From assembly GCF_021698975.1 (NCBI RefSeq), contig NZ_SSXA01000029.1:1-40050 (forward strand): 40,050 bases of DNA. Reading direction: 5' to 3'. This DNA is from Blastococcus sp. KM273128. GTDB taxonomy: Bacteria > Actinomycetota > Actinomycetes > Mycobacteriales > Geodermatophilaceae. Under the pieces are notes generated by a model that made no database searches, had not been told where the DNA came from, and was given only the letters and a program-made list of their open reading frames with translations. A program made the position numbers and the translations under genes. This document shows positions 31,680-39,937 of this stretch, one piece after another (position 1 is the stretch's first letter; each line of letters opens with the position of its first letter).

Positions 31680-32651
31680 ATGCGTGCAGTCCAGATCACC
31701 GAGTTCGGTGGCCCCGAGGTCCTGACCGTCGTCGACACCCCTGAGCCGGAGGCCGGCCCGGGGCAGAAGGTCTACGACGTCTCCGCCGCCGGCATCAACT
31801 ACGCCGACACCCACCAGATCGAGAACAGCTACCTCGCCGAGCAGAAGCTGCCGCTGATCCCCGGTGCGGAGTTCGTCGGCACGCCGGTCGGCGGCGGGCA
31901 GCGGGTGGTCGGGCTGCTCGACGGCGGCGGCTACGCCCAGAAGGTCGTGGCCCACGACTTCCTCACCTGGGCGGTGCCCGACGGCGTGACCGACGAGCAG
32001 GCCCTCGCCGTCGTCCTGCAGGGTTCGACCGCGTGGCACCTCCTGCGCACCAGCGCGCACCTGGCCGAGGGCGAGACCGTCGTCGTCATCGCCGGCGCCG
32101 GCGGGGTCGGCTCGCTGGCCGTGCAGCTCGCCCGGAGGTGGGGCGCCGGCCGGGTCATCGCCACCGCCTCCTCGCCGGAGAAGCGCACGCTCGCCGAGGA
32201 GCTCGGCGCGCACGCCACCGTCGACCCGGCGCTGGCCGACGACGACCCGAAGGCCTTCACCGGCGCGCTGCGCGAGGCCAACGGCGGCAAGCCGGTCGAC
32301 ATCGTGCTGGAGATGACCGGCGGCAACGTCTTCTCCGGCTCGCTGTCGGCGCTCGCCCCGTTCGGCCGGCTGGTCACCTACGGCATGGCCGCACGCCAGC
32401 AGACCCACTCCGTCCCGCCCGGCATGCTCATGCAGAAGAGCCGCGCGGTCATCGGCTTCTGGCTGGCGCACTGCATGGCCCGCCCGCAGATGATGGACGC
32501 CGCCATGACCGACCTGCTCGCGATGGTCGACGCCGGTGAGCTGAAGCCCGTGGTCGGCGGCCGCTACCCGCTGTCGGCCGTCGCCGACGCCCACCAGGAC
32601 CTGCTCGCCCGCCGCACCACCGGCAAGCTCGTCCTCGACCCCAGCCGCTGA
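31680..32651 (+). CDS. Zinc-independent NADPH:quinone oxidoreductase (MDR family)
   Basis: A 323-residue medium-chain reductase. The N-terminal GroES-like part begins MRAVQITEFGGPEVL; the Rossmann nucleotide-binding motif is 'VVVIAGAGGVGSLAVQLA' near residue 137; 'LEMTGGNVFSGSL' and the C-terminal 'RRTTGKLVLDP' are typical. It lacks the zinc-binding cysteines of alcohol dehydrogenases. Likely reduces quinones or conjugated carbonyls with NADPH. It is monocistronic, with a leaderless-type promoter and a strong terminator. A 25-codon relic of a related gene lies 2 kb upstream. Confidence 0.93.
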   Translation: MRAVQITEFGGPEVLTVVDTPEPEAGPGQKVYDVSAAGINYADTHQIENSYLAEQKLPLIPGAEFVGTPVGGGQRVVGLLDGGGYAQKVVAHDFLTWAVPDGVTDEQALAVVLQGSTAWHLLRTSAHLAEGETVVVIAGAGGVGSLAVQLARRWGAGRVIATASSPEKRTLAEELGAHATVDPALADDDPKAFTGALREANGGKPVDIVLEMTGGNVFSGSLSALAPFGRLVTYGMAARQQTHSVPPGMLMQKSRAVIGFWLAHCMARPQMMDAAMTDLLAMVDAGELKPVVGGRYPLSAVADAHQDLLARRTTGKLVLDPSR

Positions 32652-32656
32652 GCGGC

Positions 32657-32694
32657 GCGGTCACCCTCCCGGCCTCCACCGGGAGGGTGACCGC
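32657..32694 (+). terminator. Strong intrinsic hairpin after the quinone oxidoreductase
   Basis: GCGGTCACCCTCCCGG and its exact complement form a perfect 16-bp stem with a 6-base loop (CCTCCA), starting five bases after the stop. There is no U-tract, as is common in this group. Confidence 0.85.
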
Positions 32695-32732
32695 CTGTCA
32701 CCCGCACGACTGGCGCCGTCCGTCCGTACGGG

Positions 32733-32770
32733 TGAACTCCTCCCCGACGCACGTTTTCGCTCCCTACCGT
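32733..32770 (+). promoter_or_regulatory. Possible promoter of the lipoprotein-glycosyltransferase unit
   Basis: Two readings are possible. TGAACT followed 14 bases later by GTT resembles an ECF (SigE/SigH-type) promoter with a short spacer. TACCGT at 32765-32770 could be a housekeeping -10. Neither is strong. Confidence 0.25.
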
Positions 32771-32850
32771 CCGTAGTGGTCGCAGCCGGGGGGACGAGCG
32801 TCCGATCTCCACCCTCCGTGCGTCCATCCGAGGAGGACACGGGGGGATCC

Positions 32851-33483
32851 ATGGCACGACGCACGCTGCGCTCCGGCGCCGCCGCGGCCGGGTTGGCCGT
32901 CGCACTGATGACCGGGACGGCGGGCTGCACCTTCCCCGACGTCACGATGAGCCCGGGGCTCGCCCAGGAGCAGGACGTCGCGGAGGACACGGCCGAGCCT
33001 GCTGGCGCGACCGAAGTGGCTGCCACCGCCGCCACGGAGCCCGAGCGCCCCGCCGGCGACCTGGACACCGGTTCGCTCACCCACACCATCGCCGCCGGCG
33101 ACCAGACCGTGGTCGTCGACTACTGGACCGAGCAGGACGCCAAGACCTGGACGACGTCCGCCCCCAAGACCCTCCAGCTTGCCGCGCACGTCGAGGGCGC
33201 CCGGTCCGATGTGCAGATCCTGGTCACCCGGTTCGTCGCGACGGCCGACGACGGGAGGCAGCGCACGGTCGCCGCCGAGGACCGCGGCGAGTTCGCGCTC
33301 ATGCCGCCGTTCACCTACGCGACGGCGCTCACGCTGCCCGACGTCTCCCCGACGGCGACGGCGGTGACCCTCTACGTCCAGTTCGACCTGCTGGTCGAGA
33401 CGATGCCCGACTCCGGGCGCTACTACCGCCAGACGGTGCTCGACCAGCTCGAGCTCCCGCTGATCCAGGAGGAGTCCCCGTGA
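32851..33483 (+). CDS. Putative exported lipoprotein of unknown function
   Basis: A 210-residue protein. The N-terminus has two Arg, a hydrophobic stretch 'AAAAGLAVALMTGTAGC', and a lipobox-like TAGC, so it is probably lipidated, though position -3 is Thr rather than Leu. An Ala/Glu/Thr-rich linker follows to about residue 70. A beta-rich domain with 'TVVVDYWTEQDAKTW' and 'VQILVTRFVATADDG' makes up the rest. No family is recognised. ATG was chosen because upstream codons lack signal character; AGGAGG lies 14 bases upstream. The stop overlaps the glycosyltransferase GTG (GTGA), so it likely works with that enzyme. Confidence 0.7.
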   Translation: MARRTLRSGAAAAGLAVALMTGTAGCTFPDVTMSPGLAQEQDVAEDTAEPAGATEVAATAATEPERPAGDLDTGSLTHTIAAGDQTVVVDYWTEQDAKTWTTSAPKTLQLAAHVEGARSDVQILVTRFVATADDGRQRTVAAEDRGEFALMPPFTYATALTLPDVSPTATAVTLYVQFDLLVETMPDSGRYYRQTVLDQLELPLIQEESP

Positions 33484-34961
33484 CCGAGGTCGTCCTGCAC
33501 GGCATGCGTCGCGCCACCGATCGCGTCCACCTGCTGGCCCGCAGCGGCCAGGAGGTCACCGACGTCAGCTCGCTCGTCCCCGACGAGTTCGGCGGCGGCC
33601 AGGCGCACCACGAGCGCCGGCACGCCACGATCAGCTGCATCATCCCGGCGTACAACGAGGAGTCGACCATCGCCGACGTCCTCACCTCGCTGCTCTCGCA
33701 GACCCGGCCGCCGGACGCCGTCCACGTCATCATCAACAACACCGACGACGACACCCCCGAGATCGCCCGCCAGTTCGCGGGTGAGCACATGCGCGTGGTG
33801 AAGGGCGAGGCGTTCCACACCGTCGTCCACGTGCACGACATCGGCGAGAACCCCGACAAGAAGGTCGGCGCGCTCAACTACGGCTACTACGTCAGCCGCG
33901 GCTACGACTACATCCTCGGGGTCGACGGCGACACCACGCTGGACCGCCGCTGCGTCGAGTGGCTGGAGAAGGAGATGGTCACCGACCCGCGCATCGGCGG
34001 GCTGTCGGCCATCTACACCTTCGACAAGTCGAAGGTGAAGGGCGCGATGGCGCGTTTCCTGGTGGCCGGGCAGCGCGCCCAGTTCGCCGGCTTCAACATG
34101 GACAACCTCGTCCGCGGCCGGAACATGGCCGTCCTGGGCGGGCAGTGCAGCCTCTTCAGCGTCCGCGCGCTGGAGATGGTGATGTACCGCAACCACCAGG
34201 CCGCCCCCTGGGTGCGCGACTCCGAGGTGGAGGACTCCAAGCTCTCCCTGCAGATCAAGGACGCCGGCTTCAGCACGAAGATCAGCGCCCGTGCCCGCGC
34301 GTTCGTGGGCCCGATGACCACCCTGCGCGCCCTGCACGGGCAGCAGGTCAAGTGGAACTTCGGCGGCATCGACCTGCTGTGGCCGGGTCAGCGCGGTGAC
34401 ACCAAGGGCCAGCCGATGCACCCCAACCTGCGGCTGCGCTGGTACGAGAACGTCTCGATGCTGTTCAACATCGGCACCCGCATGTCGTTCTTGCTCCTGC
34501 TGGCCGCTGCCCTGTCGATCGACGCCTTCGTCTTCAACCCGGTCTGGCTGATCCCGCCGATCGTGGCGACCCTGCTCAACCTGCGGATCGCCGCGTCCAT
34601 GCACGACAAGAGCGCGACGGACATCTTCTACGCGCTGCTGTTCGCACCGGCCGAGCTCTACATGTGGATCCGCATGGGCCACTTCGTGAGCGCCTGGGTG
34701 CAGTTCTTCGCCCGGGTGGAGAAGGACAACTGGGCCGCCCAGGCCGCGGCGGAGCGCGGGCGCGGATCGGCCTACGTGATGCCGGCCCTGTGCGCGGCGG
34801 CCACCTTCGCCGTGCTGATCTTCGCGTGGAGCCAGCAGAGCGTCGGTGTGCAGTCGGCGATCCTGTCCGTCGGCTGGCCGGTGCTGTACCTGGTCACGGT
34901 CCTGCAGACGCTGTTCATGCTCAAGAAGCTGGTCCGCCGCCAGCGCGGGTTCACCGTCTGA
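33480..34961 (+). CDS. Membrane family-2 glycosyltransferase (processive polysaccharide synthase-like)
   Basis: A 493-residue enzyme. The cytosolic GT-A domain shows 'ISCIIPAYNEESTIADVL' near residue 50, 'VDGDTTLD' (DXD, near 147), 'EVEDSKLS' (catalytic base region, near 249) and 'QQVKW' (near 288, the QxxRW-like position with Lys for Arg). Four or more membrane helices follow ('MSFLLLLAAALSIDAFVF', 'VWLIPPIVATLLNL', two near the C-terminus). The layout matches hyaluronan/chitin/PNAG-type synthases that extrude a polymer. The product is unknown. Coupled to the upstream lipoprotein by GTGA. Confidence 0.87.
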   Translation: MTEVVLHGMRRATDRVHLLARSGQEVTDVSSLVPDEFGGGQAHHERRHATISCIIPAYNEESTIADVLTSLLSQTRPPDAVHVIINNTDDDTPEIARQFAGEHMRVVKGEAFHTVVHVHDIGENPDKKVGALNYGYYVSRGYDYILGVDGDTTLDRRCVEWLEKEMVTDPRIGGLSAIYTFDKSKVKGAMARFLVAGQRAQFAGFNMDNLVRGRNMAVLGGQCSLFSVRALEMVMYRNHQAAPWVRDSEVEDSKLSLQIKDAGFSTKISARARAFVGPMTTLRALHGQQVKWNFGGIDLLWPGQRGDTKGQPMHPNLRLRWYENVSMLFNIGTRMSFLLLLAAALSIDAFVFNPVWLIPPIVATLLNLRIAASMHDKSATDIFYALLFAPAELYMWIRMGHFVSAWVQFFARVEKDNWAAQAAAERGRGSAYVMPALCAAATFAVLIFAWSQQSVGVQSAILSVGWPVLYLVTVLQTLFMLKKLVRRQRGFTV

Positions 34962-34981
34962 GACCAGCCGCTGAGCCCGCC

Positions 34982-35004
34982 GGGCCGGCGTCACGCGCCG
35001 GCCC
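34982..35004 (+). terminator. Hairpin after the glycosyltransferase gene
   Basis: GGGCCGGCG-TCACG-CGCCGGCCC: a perfect 9-bp stem with a 5-base loop, about 20 bases past the stop. Confidence 0.65.
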
Positions 35005-35018
35005 GACCGCGCCGTGCC

Positions 35019-35054
35019 GCAGCTTCCCCCGCCGTGTGCGGCGCGGGAGGCTGC
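35019..35054 (-). terminator. Hairpin after the VWA gene
   Basis: GCAGC, CCC and CGCCG arms pair with CGGCG, GGG and GCTGC around a TGTG loop, with small bulges. It lies 13 bases past the VWA stop and ends the minus-strand operon back to back with the preceding terminator. Confidence 0.6.
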
Positions 35055-35067
35055 TGCACGACGAGGG

Positions 35068-36024
35068 TCACACGAGGCGGTTGGTCCAGAACAGGCTCAG
35101 CACCGCGCCGACCAGCACCACCAGGACGCCGGCCCGCACGAACCAGGGGCTGATGTCCTGCGGCTCGGTGGTGTAGCCGATCTGGCTGCCCAGGTCGGAG
35201 TACACCTCCTCCAGCTCCGCGGCGCTGGCGGCCTCGCTGTAGCTGCCGCCGGTCTGGTCGGCGATCGCCTCCAGCGCCGCGCGGTCCACCGGCACCGGCA
35301 CCCGCTCGCCGTCGATGTCGAGGGTGCCGTAGTCGGTGCCGAACGCGATCGTGGAGACCGGCACCCCGGCAGCACGCGCGGCCTCGATGGCCTGCGTGTC
35401 GTCGCGGCCGACGGTGTTGGTGCCGTCGGAGAGCAGCACGATCCGCGCCGGCGGCAGCTCCTCCCCCGTGCTCTCCAGCGACGCCTGGAAGTTCTCGATC
35501 GCCGAGAGCGACGTGAACACCGCCTCGCCGATCGCCGTCGCCTCCGCCAGCTCGAGGTTCTCGATGGCGATGGCGACCTGCCCGCGGTCGGTGGTCGGCG
35601 GCACCACCGTCGTGGCGGTGCCCGCGAACGTCACCAGGCCGAGGTTGATCCGCTCGGGCAGCACGTCGACGAACTCCGTCGCCGCCCGCTGCATCGCCTG
35701 GAAGCGGGTCGGCTCGACGTCCTGGGCCTCCATGGACAGCGAGACGTCGACGGCCATGACCACGGTGGCCCGCTCCCGCGGCACCCGCACCTCGGTGCTC
35801 GGCACGGCCAGCGACACCACGAGCGTGGCCAGGCCGAGCGCCACCAGCCCGAAGGCCAGGTGCCGCTTCCACCCGGGCCGCTTGGGCACCAGCGAGCCCA
35901 GCAGCGCCACGTTGGTGAACCGGGCGGCGTACGCGGTGCGCCGCAGCTGCAGCACCACGTACACGGCCACCAGCAGGGCGACCACCAGCAGGGCCAGCAG
36001 CCACCACGGGGACTGGAACGTCAT
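35068..36024 (-). CDS. Membrane VWA-domain protein (Rv1481-like)
   Basis: A 318-residue BatA/Aerotolerance-type protein. Two helices at the N-terminus ('WWLLALLVVALLVAVYVVL' and one near residue 60-75) and one at the C-terminus bracket an exposed von Willebrand A domain. The MIDAS motif DVSLSM is near residue 93, with 'LLSDGTNT' near 195. VWA proteins paired with MoxR ATPases act in envelope maturation or stress tolerance. The ATG start overlaps the DUF58 gene's stop (ATGA). Gene order matches M. tuberculosis Rv1479-Rv1481. Confidence 0.92.
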   Translation of the reverse strand: MTFQSPWWLLALLVVALLVAVYVVLQLRRTAYAARFTNVALLGSLVPKRPGWKRHLAFGLVALGLATLVVSLAVPSTEVRVPRERATVVMAVDVSLSMEAQDVEPTRFQAMQRAATEFVDVLPERINLGLVTFAGTATTVVPPTTDRGQVAIAIENLELAEATAIGEAVFTSLSAIENFQASLESTGEELPPARIVLLSDGTNTVGRDDTQAIEAARAAGVPVSTIAFGTDYGTLDIDGERVPVPVDRAALEAIADQTGGSYSEAASAAELEEVYSDLGSQIGYTTEPQDISPWFVRAGVLVVLVGAVLSLFWTNRLV

Positions 36025-37052
36025 CGGGAAGCCCCTCCGCTGCCGGCCCGCCGGCGCTCGGCGACGAAGCGGACGACGTCCATGAGCCAGTCACGGTCGG
36101 TCCGCAGTTGCAGGTGCCCGGCCCCGGCCCGGCGCAGCGCCGCGGCCACCCGCGCCCGCTGCGCGGCAGCCCCCTCGGCGTACCGGGCGCGGAACTCGGC
36201 GTCGCCGGTGGGCACCTCGAGCGTCTGCCCGGTCTCGGGGTCGACGACGGTGAGCAGGCCGACGTCGGGCAGCTCCAGCTCCCGCGGGTCGACGACTTCC
36301 ACCGCGAGCAGGTCGTGCCGGGCGCCCAGGGCACGCAGCGGGCGCTCCCAGTCGTCGTCACCGAGGAAGTCGGAGATCACCACGACCAGCCCCCGGCGCC
36401 GCGGTGGCCGGCGCAGCGACTCCAGCGCCGCGGCCAGGTCCCCCCGGCGGCCGGAGCCGGCGCGCGGCGTCGCCACCACCGAGCGGAGCAGCCGCTCGGC
36501 GGACAGCCGGCCGGGCAGCGCCGGGTAGCGGTCGACCCGCTCCCCCGTGGTGACGACGGCGCCGAGCCGGTTGCCGCCGTGCACGGTGAGGTGCCCGACC
36601 GCGGCCAGCCCCGCGATGGCGAGGTCGCGCTTCTGGCAGTTCGCGGTGCCGAAGTCCAGGCTCGCCGAGAGGTCGACCACCGCCCAGGTCTCCAGCTCGC
36701 GGTCGGCGATGGTCTCCCGGACGTGCGCCACCTGGGTGCGGGCGGTCACCGGCCAGTCCATGCGCCGGACGTCGTCGCCCGGGTGGTAGGTGCGCGAGTC
36801 ACCGGCCTCGCTGCCCGACCCCGGGACCAGGCCGAGGTGGTCGCCCTGCAGCAGGCCGTCCAGCCGGCGCCGCACGGTGAGCTCCAGGCGGCGCAGCAGC
36901 ACGTCGGCCGGCCCGTCGGTGAAGCGGGGCGGGGAGCCGTCCGCACCGCCCGGGCCGGTGCCCGAGCCGGGCGTCGCCGGGTGCAGCAGCAGCCCCTTGT
37001 GCTCGGGCGCGGCCGGTGGCGGCTCCGCCCGCCGACGGCGGCGGCCGATCAC
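36021..37052 (-). CDS. DUF58 domain protein (Rv1480-like)
   Basis: A 343-residue protein with the DUF58 signature 'YHPGDDVRRMDWPVTART' near residue 87 and a VWA-like fold after it ('WAVVDLSASLDFGT', 'GLVVVISDFLGDDDWE'). DUF58 proteins are standard partners of MoxR ATPases; their molecular task is unknown. The first 50 residues are Arg/Pro/Gly-rich and probably flexible. The GTG start overlaps the MoxR stop (GTGA). All three operon genes are coupled by four-base overlaps. Confidence 0.92.
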   Translation of the reverse strand: MIGRRRRRAEPPPAAPEHKGLLLHPATPGSGTGPGGADGSPPRFTDGPADVLLRRLELTVRRRLDGLLQGDHLGLVPGSGSEAGDSRTYHPGDDVRRMDWPVTARTQVAHVRETIADRELETWAVVDLSASLDFGTANCQKRDLAIAGLAAVGHLTVHGGNRLGAVVTTGERVDRYPALPGRLSAERLLRSVVATPRAGSGRRGDLAAALESLRRPPRRRGLVVVISDFLGDDDWERPLRALGARHDLLAVEVVDPRELELPDVGLLTVVDPETGQTLEVPTGDAEFRARYAEGAAAQRARVAAALRRAGAGHLQLRTDRDWLMDVVRFVAERRRAGSGGASR

Positions 37053-38323
37053 GTCCGCTGCGGCCCGGGTGCGGTGCCGTTCGGGCCGCCGTGCCGGCCG
37101 TTCCCCCCGTGGTCGGGCCGGCCAGGGCCCTGCGGGCCGGCGCCGTAGTGCGGGCCGCCGGGCCCCTGCGGGCCGTTCTGCCCCCACGGTCCGCCCTGCG
37201 GTACGCCCTGCGGCGGCCCGAAGAACGGCGCGCCCTGGCCGTGCGGCACCGACGGGCCGCCGGGGACACCGGGGCCGCCGCCGGACGCGCCCTGCCGGGG
37301 CGCCACCTGCGGCAGCGGAACGGTCTGCACGATGCGCTTGACGATGTGGTCGGCCGGCACGCCGTCGGCCAGCGCGTCGTAGGAGAGCACCAGCCGGTGG
37401 CGCAGCACGTCCGCGGTGATGTCGAGGACGTCCTGCGGCAGCACGTAGTCCCGCCCCCGCACCAGCGCGAGGGCGCGGCTGGCGGCGATCAGGCCGAGCG
37501 AGGCGCGGGGGCTCGCGCCGTAGGACACCCAGGTCGCGACGTCCTCCATGCCGTGCTCGCGCGGCGACCGGGTGGCCACGACGAGCCGGACGACGTAGTC
37601 GACCAGCGCGTGGTGCACGAACACCTGGGAGGCCGTGCCCTGCAGCCGTCGCAGCTCGTCGGGGCCGAGCACCGTCTCCGCCCGGGGCGGCTGCGAGCCC
37701 ATCCGGTAGATGATCTCGCGCTCCTCCTCGGCGCTGGGGTAGTCGACCAGCACCTTCATGAGGAAGCGGTCGCGCTGGGCCTCGGGCAGCGGGTAGACGC
37801 CCTCGTTCTCGATGGGGTTCTGCGTGGCCAGCACGAGGAACGGGTCGGGCAGCGGGTGGGTCACCCCGCCGATGGAGACCTGCCGCTCGGCCATGACCTC
37901 CAGCAGCGCCGACTGCACCTTGGCCGGCGCGCGGTTGATCTCGTCGGTGAGGAGGAAGTTGGCGAAGACCGGGCCCAGCTCCGTGTCGAAGGCGTCCTGG
38001 CCGGCCTTGTAGATGCGGGTACCGATGATGTCGGCCGGCACCAGGTCGGGGGTGAACTGCAGCCGGGAAAAGCTGCCGCCGACGACGGTCGCCAGCGTCT
38101 CCACCGCGAGGGTCTTGGCGACGCCGGGCACACCTTCGAGCAGGACGTGGCCCCGGGCGAGCAGCGCCACGAGCATCCGCTCGACCAACCGGTCCTGGCC
38201 GACGATGACGCGCTTGATCTCGAAGAGCACCCGTTCCAGGCGGGCGGCGTCGACCGAGGGGGGCACGGGCGCCTGCGGGTGGGCGGGCGCGCTCTCGGTC
38301 GGTGTGCTGGCAGCGCTGGACAC
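37049..38323 (-). CDS. MoxR-family AAA+ ATPase (Rv1479-like)
   Basis: A 424-residue AAA+ chaperone-like ATPase. Walker A 'LEGVPGVAKT' is near residue 66, Walker B 'FLLTDEINRAP' near 125, the sensor loop 'LATQNPIENEG' near 163, and the lid domain follows. The last 80 residues are a low-complexity Gly/Pro tail ('GPQGPGGPHYGAGPQGPG') not needed for ATPase activity and possibly an interaction region. GTG start with GGGAG upstream. First gene of the MoxR-DUF58-VWA operon. In mycobacteria MoxR1 is encoded just downstream of the RipA/RipB peptidoglycan hydrolases, as here with a single hydrolase. Confidence 0.94.
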   Translation of the reverse strand: MSSAASTPTESAPAHPQAPVPPSVDAARLERVLFEIKRVIVGQDRLVERMLVALLARGHVLLEGVPGVAKTLAVETLATVVGGSFSRLQFTPDLVPADIIGTRIYKAGQDAFDTELGPVFANFLLTDEINRAPAKVQSALLEVMAERQVSIGGVTHPLPDPFLVLATQNPIENEGVYPLPEAQRDRFLMKVLVDYPSAEEEREIIYRMGSQPPRAETVLGPDELRRLQGTASQVFVHHALVDYVVRLVVATRSPREHGMEDVATWVSYGASPRASLGLIAASRALALVRGRDYVLPQDVLDITADVLRHRLVLSYDALADGVPADHIVKRIVQTVPLPQVAPRQGASGGGPGVPGGPSVPHGQGAPFFGPPQGVPQGGPWGQNGPQGPGGPHYGAGPQGPGRPDHGGNGRHGGPNGTAPGPQRT

Positions 38324-38531
38324 GTGGCTCCCTGGTCGTGCCGGGCCGCGACCACCCGGCTCGGGCAGGCCGTCGACGGGGCCGGTCGGACCGGCCCCGG
38401 CCCAGTGTCCTACACCGGAGGCGTGCCCCGCCGCGCCGTCGACGGCGACCCGCGGGCGCCCGCCGGGAACGTCCGGCGAGCGCGCGCGGATCCCCTGCCC
38501 ACGGCAGGCCGGGACTGCTAGCGTGTGCGGT

Positions 38532-38565
38532 GCGTCGGGCAGCTCCCCCCGTGGCTGCCCGACGC
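38532..38565 (-). terminator. Strong hairpin after the NlpC/P60 gene
   Basis: GCGTCGGGCAGC and GCTGCCCGACGC form a perfect 12-bp stem with a 10-base loop, 13 bases past the stop. It separates the hydrolase from the MoxR operon, implying a separate MoxR promoter in the 208 bases that follow; I could not identify a convincing -10 there. Confidence 0.8.
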
Positions 38566-38578
38566 CTCACGTCCCGGC

Positions 38579-39937
38579 TCAGCGAGCGCTGGGCCGCACC
38601 GCCCCGAAGTACGTGCTGCTCGATGTCCGCGCCCGCGCGACGGTCACGTGCTGGCCGCGGTCGGGCGCCTCGATCATCTGGCCGCCGCCGATGTAGATCG
38701 CCACGTGCGTGATGGACATGTAGTCGTTCCGGTTCCCGCCCCAGAAGAGCAGGTCGCCCGGCTGCAGGTCGGCGGTCGCCACCTGCTTGTTCCGGTTGAG
38801 CCACCACTGGTCCCGGCTGGTCCCGCCGATGGCGATCCCGGCCTGCGCGTAGGCGTACTGGGTGAGCCCGGAGCAGTCGAAACCGAACAGCTGGCTGTCC
38901 GGCGGGATGCCGTTGCTCGGGCCGTTGCTCCCGCCGCCGCCCCACGAGTACGGCACGCCGAGCTGCGACCGCGCCGCCGCGATAGCCGTCTCGGCCGCCG
39001 AGGCCGAGGGCGCACCGGCCGTGCCGCCGGTGGGGCGCACCGGGGCCGGGGCGCTCGGGGTGGGAACCGGCCGGGCCGGGGTGCGTGGCGGAGCCGGCGC
39101 GGCGGCCTGGCGTTCGGCAGCCTGGCGTGCCGCGGCCTGCTCGGCGGCCTGCTCGGCGGCCGACCGGGCGCCCTGGAGGCCGGCCAGGACCTGCTGGGCC
39201 TGCTGGAGCTCGGCCTGCAGGCCGCCCTCCTCGGCGTCCAGCGCGTCGGCCTGCCGGCGCGCCTCGACCTCCTGGGACTGGGCGTCGGCCAGCAGCCCGG
39301 CCGCCTCCTGCTGGACGGCGGCGGCCTGCTCGGTGGCCTGCCGGGCGACCTGCTCGGCCGCCGCGGCCTGCTCCTCCAGGACGGTGAGCCCGGCCACGAC
39401 CTCGACGCGGTTGACCCCCGCGGCGTCCAGCAGCGCCGAGCGCTCGATCAGCTCGGCCGGCCCGGCGGCGCTGAGCAGCGCGGTGATGCCCGGGGAGGTC
39501 GAGCCCTGCATGTAGCTGGCGCGCGCGAAGGCGGCGACGTCGTCGCGTCCCCGCTGCAGGTCGGCGGCCGCCTGCACCGCGGCGGCGGCCGCGGCCTCGG
39601 CGGCGGCCCGGGCGGCCTCGTGGGCCGCCTGCTTGTCCTCGTAGTCCTGCAGCGCGACGAGTGCCGCCTGGTGCAGGGCCTCGATGCGCGTCCGGGCCTG
39701 CGCCAGCTCCGCGCCGATCTGCCCGACGCGCGCGGCGGCGTCGGCCCGGGCCTGCTCCGCGGCGCCGATCTCGGCGTCGCTGGGGTTGCGCGGCGCGGCA
39801 CCGGCTGCCGACGGCGTCAGCCCGACCGCGGTCGCGGCGAGGAGCACCGCGACGACCGCCCGCAGCGCCGCCCGCCCGCGCCCCGCCGTGGTCCCGGTCC
39901 TGCGCCGCTCCGCGCCCGTCCGCGCTCCGCTGCCCAC
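38579..39937 (-). CDS. Secreted NlpC/P60 peptidoglycan endopeptidase (RipA-like)
   Basis: A 452-residue exported hydrolase. The signal peptide ends near 'AAGAAPRN' (about residue 50); residues 55-280 are an Ala/Gln-rich coiled coil; a Pro/Ala linker leads to the NlpC/P60 domain. Catalytic residues: Cys in 'FGFDCSGLTQYAYAQAG' near 354, His in 'SITHVAIYIGGG' near 410, third polar site 'GQHVTV' near 429. It should cut peptidoglycan stem peptides during division, the coiled coil acting as inhibitor or localiser. The GTG at 39937 was preferred because GAAGAGG lies upstream; GTG at 39967 adds ten residues but has no ribosome site. Expression signals lie mostly outside the window. Confidence 0.9.
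   Translation of the reverse strand: MGSGARTGAERRRTGTTAGRGRAALRAVVAVLLAATAVGLTPSAAGAAPRNPSDAEIGAAEQARADAAARVGQIGAELAQARTRIEALHQAALVALQDYEDKQAAHEAARAAAEAAAAAAVQAAADLQRGRDDVAAFARASYMQGSTSPGITALLSAAGPAELIERSALLDAAGVNRVEVVAGLTVLEEQAAAAEQVARQATEQAAAVQQEAAGLLADAQSQEVEARRQADALDAEEGGLQAELQQAQQVLAGLQGARSAAEQAAEQAAARQAAERQAAAPAPPRTPARPVPTPSAPAPVRPTGGTAGAPSASAAETAIAAARSQLGVPYSWGGGGSNGPSNGIPPDSQLFGFDCSGLTQYAYAQAGIAIGGTSRDQWWLNRNKQVATADLQPGDLLFWGGNRNDYMSITHVAIYIGGGQMIEAPDRGQHVTVARARTSSSTYFGAVRPSAR

Noticed and set aside
35085..35100. A further TTGGTCC match resembling the DosR-like core
   Set aside because: It lies inside the C-terminal codons of the VWA gene (WTNRLV) and has no dyad partner.
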